From Protonemura montana (taxonomy: Eukaryota; Arthropoda; Insecta; Plecoptera; Nemouridae), in the NCBI GenBank assembly GCA_947568835.1, contig OX387607.1:1674001-1738000 (forward strand): a DNA stretch of 64,000 bases. The letters run 5' to 3'. Every line of letters begins with the position of its first letter. Position 1 is the stretch's first letter. Made by a program: the position numbers and the translations under genes. The notes beneath the pieces were generated by a model. It had not been told where the DNA came from. It did no database searches and saw nothing but the letters and a program-made list of their open reading frames with translations. Positions 1-10,304 of this stretch are shown here, piece after piece.

Positions 1-952
1 TTCTCTTCTTTCGGAGTCTCGCCAATCCATCTACTAACTTCCCACGTCTCTCCCCATAAAGATTCTTTATGATGGTTTTCAGTCTCATGTCTACTTCATT
101 TATCCTTAGCTCTGGTGATAGGATGCTTTTGAACTTGGTAATTGTTATAATTTTATGTGGTTCTTTTGTTATTGGAAAATTGTCAGGACTGCTCTCACCC
201 CTGAAGAAGTAACTAGTATATGTTACGAAACGTCGGGAAATTTAGTTGTCCTTTGCTTAGCATTCAAAACCCAGTTCAAATAGTTTTTGTTAAATCACAA
301 AGCTTTTTATGAATAACTCTTTTTGACTTATCCTTGCCTAAAAACCGGGCAAACTGTAGCAATGTTGCAAAACGCAGTTTTGCTTAACGTCCAGTATTTT
401 TCCATGCACGCAGTTCGCGCTGTTTTTATCGGAGACCTCCACGTAGTATAAAAAAGCAATCAAAACGCACTCGAAATCCGCATTAAAACATTACCTTGGA
501 TGTTATACTATCTTTGCAAGGCGTGTACCGTACAAGTCAAGTGTATGAGCAGCTTATCTCTGATTGAGTATCATTCACGATGGACTGATTACAAGCTGTA
601 GGTAGCGATATCAGTTGCCACTCGAGCCCTGGCCCTGAATCTAGGAGATACTTGTGATCCTTGCACTTTTTTCAAATCAGTATGCCGTGGTTATGTAACT
701 TTTAAAGTGCCAGTACACAGTTCGATGTACACTTTAAACATTACACGTGCAAGCGATTGGAAAAAGTAGTTATCAATACTGATATGTACTCATGGGCGTA
801 TTTATAGGATCATTAGTCATTACACAGGGATTCACCAATTTCCAATTTTCTAGTTTGAAAGGTTTCGCTTATCAAAATAAGGACGAAAACAATGATTTAT
901 TTAAAAATTTACCGAACTGGAGATATACTCGGAGGATCGAAGTCAACTGACT
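1..952. other. non-coding stretch with fragment of a dispersed foldback element
   Basis: No exon recognised. Positions about 64-120 and 196-300 carry two pieces of the foldback repeat that recurs through the window (best copy 4193-4425), including the motif CTGAAGA at 201-207 followed by GAAAC at 227-231. The rest is AT-rich and shows nothing I can name. It is probably the first intron or the upstream region of the FABP gene whose last exons start at 3072. Confidence 0.45.
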
Positions 953-1049
953 CTCCTCGGGGTCGCAGCCCTTTCGAATAGTCTATAGACGGTACCACCC
1001 TCCCCGGGTGTAAGGACAGGTTACTAGCCTGACAGGTTAGGATAGGTTA

Positions 1050-1985
1050 CGCTAATCAGGCTGTCAACACAATGGACAAATGGTGCAAATCCAATGACCT
1101 GTTCATAAATAAGGGCAAAACAGTTTTCATGGATTACTCCGGGACAAATCATGTTCGGAATTCCTGTGCATTTATAAAACTGCATGGGAAAAGTGTAATT
1201 CAGTGCCCGGATATAAAATTCCTAGGAGTATATGTCGGCGACGGCACAGATTGGAGCCTCCACATAGAAAAGTTGACCAAACAAGTTGGGTCACTGTGCT
1301 TTTAAATCAAACGAATAATGCAGGTAGCTAACATTGAAACGGCTCGACTTGTGTACTTTGGCCATATCCACGCTCGACTCAGCTACGGTGTGATACTTTG
1401 GGGGAATCACCCAAAGGCGAAAAAACTATTAAAACTACAGAAAAGAGCTCTACGGTATATGGCCAAAGCATCCCACAACCCTGTGGCCGATGTGTATTTT
1501 AAGGACTCTTGCAAACCCTTGTTTAAACATTTTAACATCATGACAATGCCTTGTGTTTATATATTTTATGTTATTATGCACATCATAAAAAGCAATTTAC
1601 ACGAAGTGACAACCGACCACGGGCATGACACTAGATTTAAATCAGTTCCCAAACCAAAGAAACATGCGCATGAATTACAATGCTCTGCCCGATCATATAA
1701 AAAACAACAAGCATAATTTTAGAGCAACTCTGAAGGCCTACCTCATAGAAAAATGTTTTTATAGTACAAAAGAACTGTTTTATGTAAAATGATACGACTG
1801 TGATATACCATTGCTATTGAATTTATTGTACATATTTATTGACTTGTGATATTGTGATACCATGGGTATTTTATTTCTATTGTACATCCATTTATGTAAC
1901 ACCTTGACTTGCCAAAAACCAAGGAATTGGTATCTTGGAAAAAATAAGTTAAATAAAAAAATAAAAAAATAAAAAAATAGCCGCA
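1050..1985 (+). mobile_element. decayed non-LTR retrotransposon (LINE), 3' part
   Basis: A reading frame from 1072 to about 1675 matches the region downstream of the catalytic motifs in Jockey/CR1-like reverse transcriptases (segments such as KFLGVYV, LSYGVILWG, LQKRALR, CKPLFK). It is the same family as the longer copy at 7194-8830, which has equivalent segments. The copy is dead: there is an in-frame TAA at 1303-1305, and a frameshift near 1675 after which the C-terminal coding (YNALPDHIK...) continues in another frame to a TGA at 1790-1792. The element ends in an A-rich TAAAAAA-type tail near 1950-1980. The 5' portion, including the catalytic YADD, is missing. Confidence 0.8.
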
Positions 1986-2396
1986 CAAAGAGGCGGGAAA
2001 GTTACAAGTATTCAGTTGTCTGGGGGTAATTTCACAGCCAATGGCCGTCCATTTTGTCAAAACGTGTTATCCTCTTTGATTTTAAATCATTAACAGCCGG
2101 TCCCTATAGACGTTTCGATTCTGCTTGCCTCTTTTTGACGTATTTTTGCAGCCCACATGGAAACGGACAAAAGACAGTTTTTACAAAATGGTTCATGGCC
2201 ACTTTATCTTAGCTTAGCACTAGTATTGATTTTTTTTTTTAACTGGTGTGTGAATGCTAAGTTACAAAACAACTATTGTTTCATTTTTTTCCACTAATTT
2301 TCAACTTTTTTGCTCGTATCTTCTGCTGAAGCCTAACGTATCTACGTCGAATTCATGAAAGGCACAAACAATCAGCACCTCATTTGTAACATCACA

Positions 2397-2790
2397 TTAA
2401 TAATAATAATAATAGTTAGTAAGTAAGTAAGTAATTTTTTATTGTCTTTAAAATCCAAAATGACGTGCAAGACATAGTTAAACAGAAACATAAAAATAAA
2501 GTAAAAATATATATACCTACAATCATTATAAATTAAATACCAAAGTGTAATTTAAATTCTTGAATGCTATAAAGTATATTTTGAGTAAGAATCTGTCGAA
2601 GTTTAGTCTTAAATTGTGACAAATTTAATGTCTTAACCTCCTCAGGTAAGCCATTATATAGCCGTTGACTGGTATAATGTGCCAGGTCCTGGCATTGAGT
2701 GGACGTTTGTTTCTGTGCATTAAGATTGTGCTTTTGTCGCGTTTCATGCGAATGCACCTCGCTGGTCTTTTTAAAGTTATTAATATTTGA
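2397..2790 (-). mobile_element. LINE 3'-end fragment, minus strand
   Basis: On the minus strand 2757 to 2533 encodes a LINE C-terminus (HETRQKHNLN, LYNGLPEEVK, FKTKLRQIL) of the same type as the copies at 1050-1985 and 7194-8830. The plus-strand side starts with short TAA and GTAA repeats (2397-2437), which fit the 3' tail of a minus-strand insertion. Only the last 75 or so codons are kept. Confidence 0.7.
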
Positions 2791-3071
2791 TTTTATAAAG
2801 ATTAAGAGTCTATATGAAAGTCAAAGAGTCTACACACAGGGCATTGTCATTATTTTTAAATGTTTAAAATAAGATTTGCACGATGTCTTCTGCGGTAGAT
2901 GTAAGCTAGCTAGCTTATAGAATACTAATACATAGTCTTGTTCTACAGATAACAGTAAGAATATAAGGACACTCATACATACTCAGCATCAGGTTCATTT
3001 GTTTACCTGGCGCATTATCAGGCACATTCAAAGCTAGAGTATTTAAAAAACGTAATTTTCCCATTGAACAG

Positions 3072-3349
3072 GAGTGAACTTGATCAACCGCAAGTTGGGC
3101 AACAGCGTTGGCCACGTCGTGGTCCTGACCCTCGAGGGGGACGTCTACACGTTCAAGACCACCTCGTTGGTCAAGAACTTCCAGATCGACTTCAAGCTGG
3201 GACAGGAATTCGACCAGGAGACGGCTGACGGGCGCAAGGTCAAGGCTGTCGTCACTCTGGAGGGAAACAAGTTGATTGAAGTTCAGACACTGCCTGATGG
3301 AAGGAAAACTACCCTCACCAGGGAGTTCAGCGCCACTGACATGAAGATG
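3072..3349 (+). CDS. FABP: FABP penultimate coding exon
   Basis: Begins with two bases completing a split codon, then GTG AAC TTG (VNL). Ends ATG AAG ATG before GTGAGT, phase 0. It encodes most of the beta-barrel. Vertebrate FABPs split this stretch over two exons. Confidence 0.88.
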
Positions 3350-5454
3350 GTGAGTTTCTGCAGAACTACAATTTAGAACTTCTACTGAAACCAGTGATTT
3401 TTCCTATCGAACGATCTAAACAGGAAATTGACCCAGACCTAGAAAATAGAGCACATTTGCACAACATAACTATGATAGGAGATTTGAAAGTAACCCGTGC
3501 CCGGCATCGGGCAGTTCATCACAATGTAATAGTAATGGGTGGGTGAAACAAGGGTTGTCATGGCAATCTAAAACAAGTAACCCATGCCGGGCATCGGGCA
3601 GTTCATCACAATGTAATAGTAATGGGTGGGTGAAACAAGGGTTGTCATGGCAATCTAAAACAAGTAACCCGTGCCCGGCATCGGGCAGTTCATCACAATG
3701 TAATAGTAATGGTTGGGTGAAACAAGGGTTGTCATGGCAATCTAAAACAAGTAACCCGTGCCCGGCATCGGGCAGTTCATCACAATGTAATAGTAATGGG
3801 TGGGTGAAACAAGGGTTGTCATGGCAATCTAAAACAAGTAACCCGTGCCCGGCATCGGGCAGTTCATCAGGTGAGGTGAGTATTCACAGCCTCTTGGTTC
3901 TACTCCTTGGAGAACTGTCATTCTCATCAAATGCACTAAAATCATCTCAAAAGCCAGTGTACAAGTAGCTCAATGGTTCAGAGCAACACCCGCGACAGGT
4001 GGAGATCGGGGTTCGTGTCCGCGTTTGGGCATCAATTTTTGAGACGGTTCTAGTGTTGTTAATAATAAAATACCCCGCGCATTGCAAGCGTTTGCAATTT
4101 AAATAAGAGTTCAAACAAATGACAGATTGTTTTGTGTGAAAGAGGAACATTAAATAAGAGAGCTTTGGATTTATTGAAAACAAAACCCTGTTTATGATGG
4201 TTTTTAGACTCATGTCTACTTGATTTTTCCTTAGCACTAGTTTTAACAAAAACTATTTGAAATGGGTTTTGAATGCTAAGTAAAGGACAACTAAATTTCC
4301 CAACGTTTCGCAACATTTACTAGTTACTTCTTCTAGGGTAACTAGTATATGTTACGAAACGTTGGGAAATTTTAGTAGCCCTTTACTTAGCATTCAAAAC
4401 CCATTTCAAATAGTTTTTCTAAAAACCCTGTTTTGTTCGGCCACACACCTATTCTGTCCTAGCGATATTTTTCTTCTAAACTTTCACTTCCAGGAAGCGC
4501 ATCCGATTCCCTGATGAAAGTCCTGCAGCTCAAGATAAACCAGGACTTATTTGCCGTGTGGCTATAGGCATCACAATTCTCTGACGTCACAGTTTTTTGT
4601 TGATTTTTTTGTGAAGTGCCTGGATTCAATCCTGCAATTTCCAACGCCTCTCAATGACTGAGCCCTAATTCCCGATGAATTCCGTTGGGTTTATACTTTC
4701 AAGTCAGAGTCCTAGCGCTAGTGGCAAACATATCACAGAGCCGGCAACATGTGGTACCGGTTGTGGCCACCCGATGGCGCGTCCTTTTCAAAAAACCTCT
4801 ACAATTAAATAACAACGACTCAAAATATCGAGACATGTTTATCAATCGTTGAGGTTAGCATTGATAAAGACTAATTGAACGTAAACCAGTTTCAAATGCG
4901 AGTAATCTGCGAGAAACAACGGATTTACATTTCTTAACACTCGAACGATGGTGACTCCATCTCTGGGCGACCACCTTAATTGTCGGTAGGCTTCGGTTGG
5001 TAATTTTTGAAAAGTCAGTTTAAAATTAGCGCTGTAACTCTGACCAAACCTGTAAACCCAATGACAGGACGTTTAACATTAGCGCTGTGACTCTGACTAA
5101 ACCTGTAAACCCAATGACAGGACGTTTAACATTAGCGCTGTGACTCTGACTAAACCTGTAAACCCAATGACAGGACGTTTAACATTAGCGCTGTGACTCT
5201 GACTAAACCTGTAAACCCAATGGCAGGACGTTTAACATTAGCGCTGTGACTCTGACTAAACCTGTAAACCCAATGATAGGACGTTTAACATTAGCGCTGT
5301 GACTCTGACTAAACCTGTAAACCTAATTGTGCTATTCATTCAAACCTTGTAACTTCTTGGTAAATCTTGTTGAATTCCACGTCTTGTTTTGTGTTCTCAG
5401 GTAATGACAGTTGATGACATCATCAGCACCCGAGGCTACAAGATCGTCGCCTAG
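3072..5454 (+). CDS. FABP: fatty-acid-binding protein (FABP/CRABP family), 3' part of gene, join(3072..3349,5401..5454)
   Basis: Cytosolic lipocalin-like carrier of long-chain fatty acids or retinoids. The two exons encode about 110 residues: the beta-barrel strands from VNLINRKLGNSV through GQEFDQETADGRKVK (the family's conserved E-F..T.DGR..K region) and TLEGNKL, up to the C-terminal TRGYKIVA. The R-x-Y pair there (RGY) matches the Arg-x-Tyr that holds the fatty-acid carboxylate. Acceptor at 3070-3071 (AG), donor GTGAGT at 3350, acceptor TTCTCAG ending at 5400, stop TAG 5452-5454. Family members are about 130-135 aa, so one upstream exon of about 24 codons is missing. I did not find it between 1 and 3071, so it probably lies outside the window. 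The intron between the two exons holds a minisatellite, a tRNA-derived SINE and two inverted-repeat elements. FABP versus CRABP cannot be separated here. Confidence 0.9.
3489..3869 (+). repeat. 87-bp minisatellite, about 4.4 units, FABP intron
   Basis: The phrase GGGTGAAACAAGG recurs at 3541, 3628 and 3715, giving an 87-bp period. Each unit contains a GC-rich self-complementary stretch (GCCCGGCATCGGGC). Because 87 is a multiple of three the array stays open as a repeated 29-residue frame, which I treat as spurious. Confidence 0.92.
3872..4068 (+). repeat. tRNA-derived SINE, plus strand
   Basis: Leader (TATTCACAGCCTCTTGG...) followed by a tRNA-like head with A-box-like TAGCTCAATGG and B-box-like GGTTCGTGTCC, then a tail ending in TTGTTAATAATAAA. 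The same layout recurs at 16105-16312, 19558-19723, 24410-24570 and 36437-36560, so this is a dispersed family and not a tRNA gene. Confidence 0.8.
4193..4425. mobile_element. foldback (MITE-like) element, head-to-head copy
   Basis: From about 4246 the sequence reads AACTATTTGAAATGGGTTTT...TTTCCCAACGTTTCGCAAC...CTAGTTAC. After a short centre near 4330-4338 it repeats as its reverse complement to about 4420, so arms of about 85 bp can pair. Single-arm or degenerate copies occur at 14008-14175, 15250-15400, 16775-16895, 18826-18975, 21900-22065 and 49195-49405. No coding potential. Confidence 0.8.
4690..5335. mobile_element. MITE-like inverted-repeat element containing a 53-bp array
   Basis: The left edge near 4700 reads AGTCAGAGTCCTAGCGCTA. 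The right part contains the near reverse complement TAGCGCTGTGACTCTGACT, so these are inverted ends. The centre has GTTTATCAATCGTTGAGG, also found in elements at 16894-17319, 20738-21600, 34005-34330 and 37250-37450. The right end is amplified as the 53-bp tandem array. Confidence 0.7.
5023..5325 (+). repeat. 53-bp minisatellite, about 5.7 units
   Basis: The unit contains ATTAGCGCTGTGACTCTGAC followed by TAAACCTGTAAACCCAATG and ACAGGACGTTTAAC. It is built from the right end of the surrounding MITE-like element and lies just before the last FABP exon. Confidence 0.92.
5401..5454 (+). CDS. FABP: FABP last coding exon
   Basis: Seventeen codons plus TAG, phase 0 from the previous exon (VMTVDDIISTRGYKIVA). 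It carries the Arg-x-Tyr ligand-binding pair. Confidence 0.88.
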   Translation, partial: VMTVDDIISTRGYKIVA

Positions 5455-5749
5455 TCGACTTCATCTCCCACTCCAGCGCAGACGATTTGATTTGATTTGA
5501 TTATCAAAACACAATCACAATCACCACTTACAAGATGGCTCGCGAGATGGCTCGAGATGGCTTTGATGATTTGAAATTTGGAAAACAAAATTCTTAAAAG
5601 TCACGCCTAAAAATGATGTGTTTGCTTGAAAGAAAGTAATTATTATCTGAAATTACACGAGCCAGAGCATTGAACTCTAATCACTTGTCATTATAAATCA
5701 GAACATGTTTGATTGACTGATAATTTTTATGTAACAAATATAAATCAAC

Positions 5750-5755
5750 AATAAA
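5750..5755 (+). promoter_or_regulatory. poly(A) signal AATAAA of the FABP gene
   Basis: Canonical hexamer about 296 bases after the FABP stop, in an AT-rich 3' region. Confidence 0.6.
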
Positions 5756-5914
5756 CACATTTTAAAAGTATTTCTGGTGGGTTAATTTTTACCGAATTGG
5801 TCCGACATTTTGTTATACTCCAGTACGCCAAGATGTTTGATGGACGGAAACCCATCAAACATCTTGGCATCCCAAATATGTGAACAAGAACCGTTGAGAG
5901 TTCAGATTTACAAA

Positions 5915-6255
5915 CCGAACGGTTTGGCGTTTTGGAAACACCGGTCCTCGTCAGATCACCGAAGTTAAGCAACACTGCGCTGGGTCAGGTATTAGATGGG
6001 TGACCACCGAACGGTTTGGCGTTTTGAAAACACTGGTCCTCGTGAGATCACCGAAGTTAAGCAACACTGCGCTCGGACAGGTATTAGATGGGTGACCACC
6101 GAACGGTTAAGCGTTTTGAAAACACTGGTCCTCGTGAGATCACCGAAGTTAAGACTGCGCATTGAATGGGCGATCACTGAATGGTTTCGCGTGTTGGAAA
6201 CGTCGGAAAATGTACTAACTTTGCTTATCAACCTATCGAATGCGCGGATAAGAGG
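5915..6255 (+). repeat. 5S-rRNA-derived SINE with tandemly repeated 5S head
   Basis: CCGAACGG heads recur at 5915, 6007 and 6099 (92-bp period). Each contains ACACCGGTCCTCGT, GATCACCGAAGTTAAGCAAC, then GGTATTAGATGGGTGACC. These follow the order and spacing of the internal promoter of animal 5S rRNA. The third copy decays and runs into the SINE body (TTGCTTATCAACCTATCG). Confidence 0.85.
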
Positions 6256-7193
6256 AAAGAGTCGTGTTGTTCGAGTTTTAACGTCTCAAGCTTCCTTTTA
6301 GGCTAGGTAAGGGAAGAACATGACACTGCCACACCCATAACCAGTGCTCGAAATTTAGCGCCTCATTCTGTCGTTAAAGTAGATGCTTGTTTTGCCACAA
6401 ACCCAGTGCTACTCGCTCGTCTTTCGGGTCACACCGGAGATGGTCGGATTTGTTCGGCTGTCATGTCATGGAGCTCAATGGAGCCGATCGAGATCACAGC
6501 AGCAGTGCAAGTTTGTTCGGTTAGTTTGTTCGCGGGTGCTAACTGTTGCATTTAGGTGCATCTTATCGGTCTTTATTGAAATAGATAACATAAACCATGC
6601 GTTAAATTGTTTACCGGAGTGATAAGTAAGATTAGGAGAGCATTGGAATGTCCAGAAAGGGGTGTAACTAAAGAAGTCCCAAAAGTGTACCAACCCCTTT
6701 CGTAAGTCGAGGGGAAACATTCGCTCAGGTAAGAAGAATTAGGTAATCTTATTAGAGTTAAAAGTTGACATCACGAATGTAGAGCACAGGAATTGACTTG
6801 TATGTTTATAGTTTGATGGAAGGCACCGATTGTTAGTGACAGATGTCAGCAATTTGGAGTTTTGAGGTTAACTTGTTTACTTCACCTATCTAGGATAGAT
6901 TTTCAGAGTTTTGGTTACTTTGGGTCTGCGTTTCGAAATGCGTGGTCATCTCATACCATTTGGATTGAAGTTAAAGTCTTAATTTGTAGAATGAACCTGC
7001 ACCATCTTACTTTAAATTGTCTGTCGATGAAACAAATTTTTACGACAGGTGGGTCGGTGTGGAAGAGGCGAGGTACGGGCCTCCAACTGTTCAAATTTAT
7101 ATTCTGCTGCTCACTCAGCTTGCATGTCAATTAGCATCACTTGGCCTGTTCGTAACAACATAGCAGCCAACTCCCACTAATAGGGTATAGGTA
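6256..7193. other. intergenic stretch without recognised gene
   Basis: Moderate GC, no frame over about 90 codons and no recognisable protein on either strand. It lies between the FABP 3' end and the LINE. Confidence 0.5.
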
Positions 7194-8830
7194 TATTTAT
7201 TTATTTATTTTATTTAAATCATTTATTCAAGTAGAACAATATACAATTGTTATGCGAATAGGTCAGTTAAAATAAATACAAAATATATAATACAGTGAGT
7301 TCTGGAATTTCTTACTTCTCAGGTTGTCAAAAAATCTACAGTTGAATATAAACATTTGTCTTGAAGGTAAAATTTCAGTTCCTTTTGAAATGCTGAAGTG
7401 CCTCGAGCGTTTTTTATTTGTTTAGGCAACCTGTTGTAAAATTTGGCACCAATGTATTTAGGATTTTTGGTGAAGAGTGCTAGGTTGTGCGCCTCTAAGG
7501 TGATATCTTCTTTTTGTCGAGTATTGTAGCCGTGTATGTCACTGTTGATGGTGCGTTCTTTCAAGTTCAATTGCGTTAGTTTGATGGTATTGTACAGGTA
7601 AAGTCCAGGGACCGTAAGTATTCCCAAGCTCTTGAACAGTGGTTTGCAGCTACTTTTTCTCGTCGCCCCTACCATTGCTCGCAGTGCTCGTTTCTGAATT
7701 GTGAGTAGTCTTTTGATGTGCGGTGAACTACCCCAGAAGCAGATCCCGTAGGTGAGATGCGACTCGAAGAGGGCAAAGTAGGCTAGCTTGAGGGTGTTTA
7801 GACTAGCTTCAGACCTGAGATTTCGAAGTAAGAATACGATTGGAGCCAGTTTTTTCGCTATGTGTGTGATATGAGGTTGCCAGTCAAGTGTATTGCTGAT
7901 AATTAAGCCGAGGAACTTAGTTTCTGAGCTTTCACGCAAATTACTGTTACGCAGACGAATTACGGGACTTGCGAGAAGAGGTCTTTGCCGGGTGTGAAAC
8001 TGGAGGTAAGTGGATTTGGTAGCGTTGACGATTAGCTTAGATGAGCTGCACCAATTTTCCATGTTCTTTGTTGCTTGATTAGCTATCTGGTGTAGAGTAT
8101 CTGAATTGTTGTCCGCCACCAGGTGACTTGTGTCGTCTGCATAGATGGCAACGGTTCCTTTGCCAAGGGCAGCAGGTAAGTGGTTAGCATATAATATGTA
8201 AAGTAGAGGTCCTAGCACGGTACCTTGCGGTACTCCTAAATAAGTTGTTCTCTCATTTGATTTTGTGTTGGTGAGTCCGCATCTGGTTTCAAGGGAGACA
8301 AATTGCCGTCTATTTGTCAAAAAAGATTTAATCCAATTACAGGCGACTCCCCTGATGCCCAAAGAGCCAAGAATTGTTATTAGCAGTTTATGGTCAAGGC
8401 TGTCGAATGCCATTGACATATCATAAAACAGGCCAATGGTAGGTGTTTTGGAGTCCAGCGATGTGTAAAGTGGGTCCAAGAAGCTATTTATTGCCATAGT
8501 TGTTGATTTATGTTTCTGGAAGCCGAACTGGTTAGGCGATAGGAGATTGTGTTTTTCTAGGAAGTTATTGATTCGTTTTTGAACTATGACCTCGAATATT
8601 TTGGAAAATGAGGGGAGGAGGGCGATCGGTCGATAGTTTTCGGGTTTCTGCTTGTTGCCTTTTTTGAAAATGGGGATTATCTTTGCCGTTTTTAGTTTGT
8701 TGGGGAAAATTCCGTTTTCCAAGGAGGTATTTATAATGTCCTCAAGTGGTTTACAAATGTGATGGGAGCTCGCTTTGAGAATGAAACTTGGAATCTCGTC
8801 TGCACCTGCTGCATTACACCTGTGCAGTCT
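7194..8830 (-). mobile_element. 5'-truncated non-LTR retrotransposon with reverse transcriptase
   Basis: The minus strand holds a long open frame ending at 7319. It continues open past its first Met (8722) back to about 8825 (AGADEIPSFILKAS). It contains the reverse-transcriptase blocks in order: KTAKIIPIFKKG, NYRPIALLP, NQFGFQKHKST, the DMSMAFDSLDH block, GVPQGTVLGPLLY and the catalytic YADD. The C-terminal part has the CKPLFKSLGI and NTRQKEDITLEAH segments seen in the two smaller LINE remnants. The endonuclease and ORF1 are absent. The 3' end carries an (ATAA)-type tail at 7194-7230. The frame shows no stop over about 500 codons, so the insertion is relatively young. Jockey/CR1-like superfamily; the exact clade needs a phylogeny. 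Confidence 0.92.
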
Positions 8831-9933
8831 TGGGTGTGTCAGGAAGTAGCTCTAGGTAACTGTACTATACCATGCTGTGCTATTTTGCATTCATTGCATG
8901 AAAATGAATGGACAGAATGTGTGGCAGGTGCCATTATTAAAAAATGAACCTCTTGTACCAGATGCAATGGGAGATTTTAGCTCAAATCGTTGCTGTTAGG
9001 TTAAATTGCCTAAAACTCTGATATTATTGTTATATCAGGTAGCATGCATCCTTAGTTAATGATATCTTCTTCATTTGAACATAATTATGTTTGACATATT
9101 CCTGCATCACTTCAAATAACCGAGCTAAGTCCTCAATAACTTACAAATGTCTTAATTAATGCCCACCAATATTTTTATATGTCTCTAAAAAGTTGATTTA
9201 ATCAAGTGAGTTAAGTATTTTCTTATCATCTGATCCAGTAATAAATGTTTGGCATTTACAACAGTGACTGATAATTAAGCATGCTATGCCAGGTGAGTAA
9301 CTAGGGGCCGTAATCAAACAATACTCTTCGATATTGTGGCTTTAGTGGGTTTGAAATTTAATGGTAATGGTAATGGTAACCTACCTGCAGTTTTAGCAGA
9401 GTGCAATTATGATATCATCAAGTAGGGTTACGGACCATTAAAGTTCTAGGTAAGTTCTAAACTTGTTTGCCATTAATTTTGTGCCATTAATGGAAATCAC
9501 TTTGTATTAATCATTTATATGACATTTTAACAGAACATGTCGTACTCTAAACCAACAATAAATCACTTTATATTATTCTATGTTTAAATTAGCTTTCGGT
9601 GAATCATACTCATAACTGACATGAAAAAATGGGCATCATTATAAGAAAGACACCTGCACCGGTGCTATCAACTAGAAGAGAACTCAGCAAACTAGCATTT
9701 CTGTCATTCTAAAACATCCTACTTTACACACAATAAAACAATATATCATTATATATTATCATAATCATCACTCACCAAATTATATATGAAAATAAAAGCA
9801 TTGTACCTAGAATAGTTCCTAACCAACGTGCAATACCATGTACAATTGTAAGATGTGAAATCAAATATCAAATATCTAAAGTGCCTCACGGATACCTCCA
9901 TTATTCAAACTCGCCAATCGCACGCCTTCCAGA
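8831..9933. other. AT-rich region upstream of the first recognised myosin-18 exon
   Basis: No coding exon recognised. It should contain the promoter and a 5'UTR exon of the myosin gene: the sequence just before the ATG (GCACGCCTTCCAG, to 9932) looks like a splice acceptor. A short GGTAATGGTAATGGTAA repeat is near 9362. No convincing TATA or initiator could be fixed. Confidence 0.4.
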
Positions 9934-10304
9934 ATGTTCAACTTCATGAAAAAAGGCAGCGGGGCCGACAAAGCAAGCCCCGCCTCAACGGCCAGCGCCG
10001 GCGGTGGCATGATACGCGACGAGGCCCGGCGTTCGAAGCTTCGTCGACGTAAAGACAAGCTGCCGAGCGGAATCACGGCCGATTACTCGGCAAGTTTCTT
10101 GGCTGCGATGCCGCCGTTGCCTCCGCTGCCGCCGCTGCCTCCGAGACCGCCAGCTCGAGGCATACTGAAGACAAAGACGGCTGATATCGGGAACGAAGCC
10201 ACGTATCAGAACGCACCGTTACCTGCGACTCCGGGCGGGGAAAGTCCGGACTCGGACGAGTATCTTAGTGCTCCGTTGAGGGGAAGCACCAGTCCAGATT
10301 CCAG
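9934..10304 (+). CDS. MYO18A: myosin-18 exon 1: start and proline-rich N-terminus
   Basis: ATG at 9934; residues 1-123 plus two bases. MFNFMKKGSG resembles the MYO18A alpha N-terminus. It is followed by a basic stretch (RRSKLRRRKDK), a poly-proline run (PPLPPLPPLPPRPP) and Ser/Pro-rich sequence. Donor CCAG|GTTAGA. The long KE-rich region of the vertebrate protein is absent. Confidence 0.85.

Noticed and set aside
4193..4425. Active hammerhead ribozyme
   Set aside because: Core-like motifs exist in related copies, but stem III is missing and an extra base precedes stem II. It is reported only as a possible relationship.
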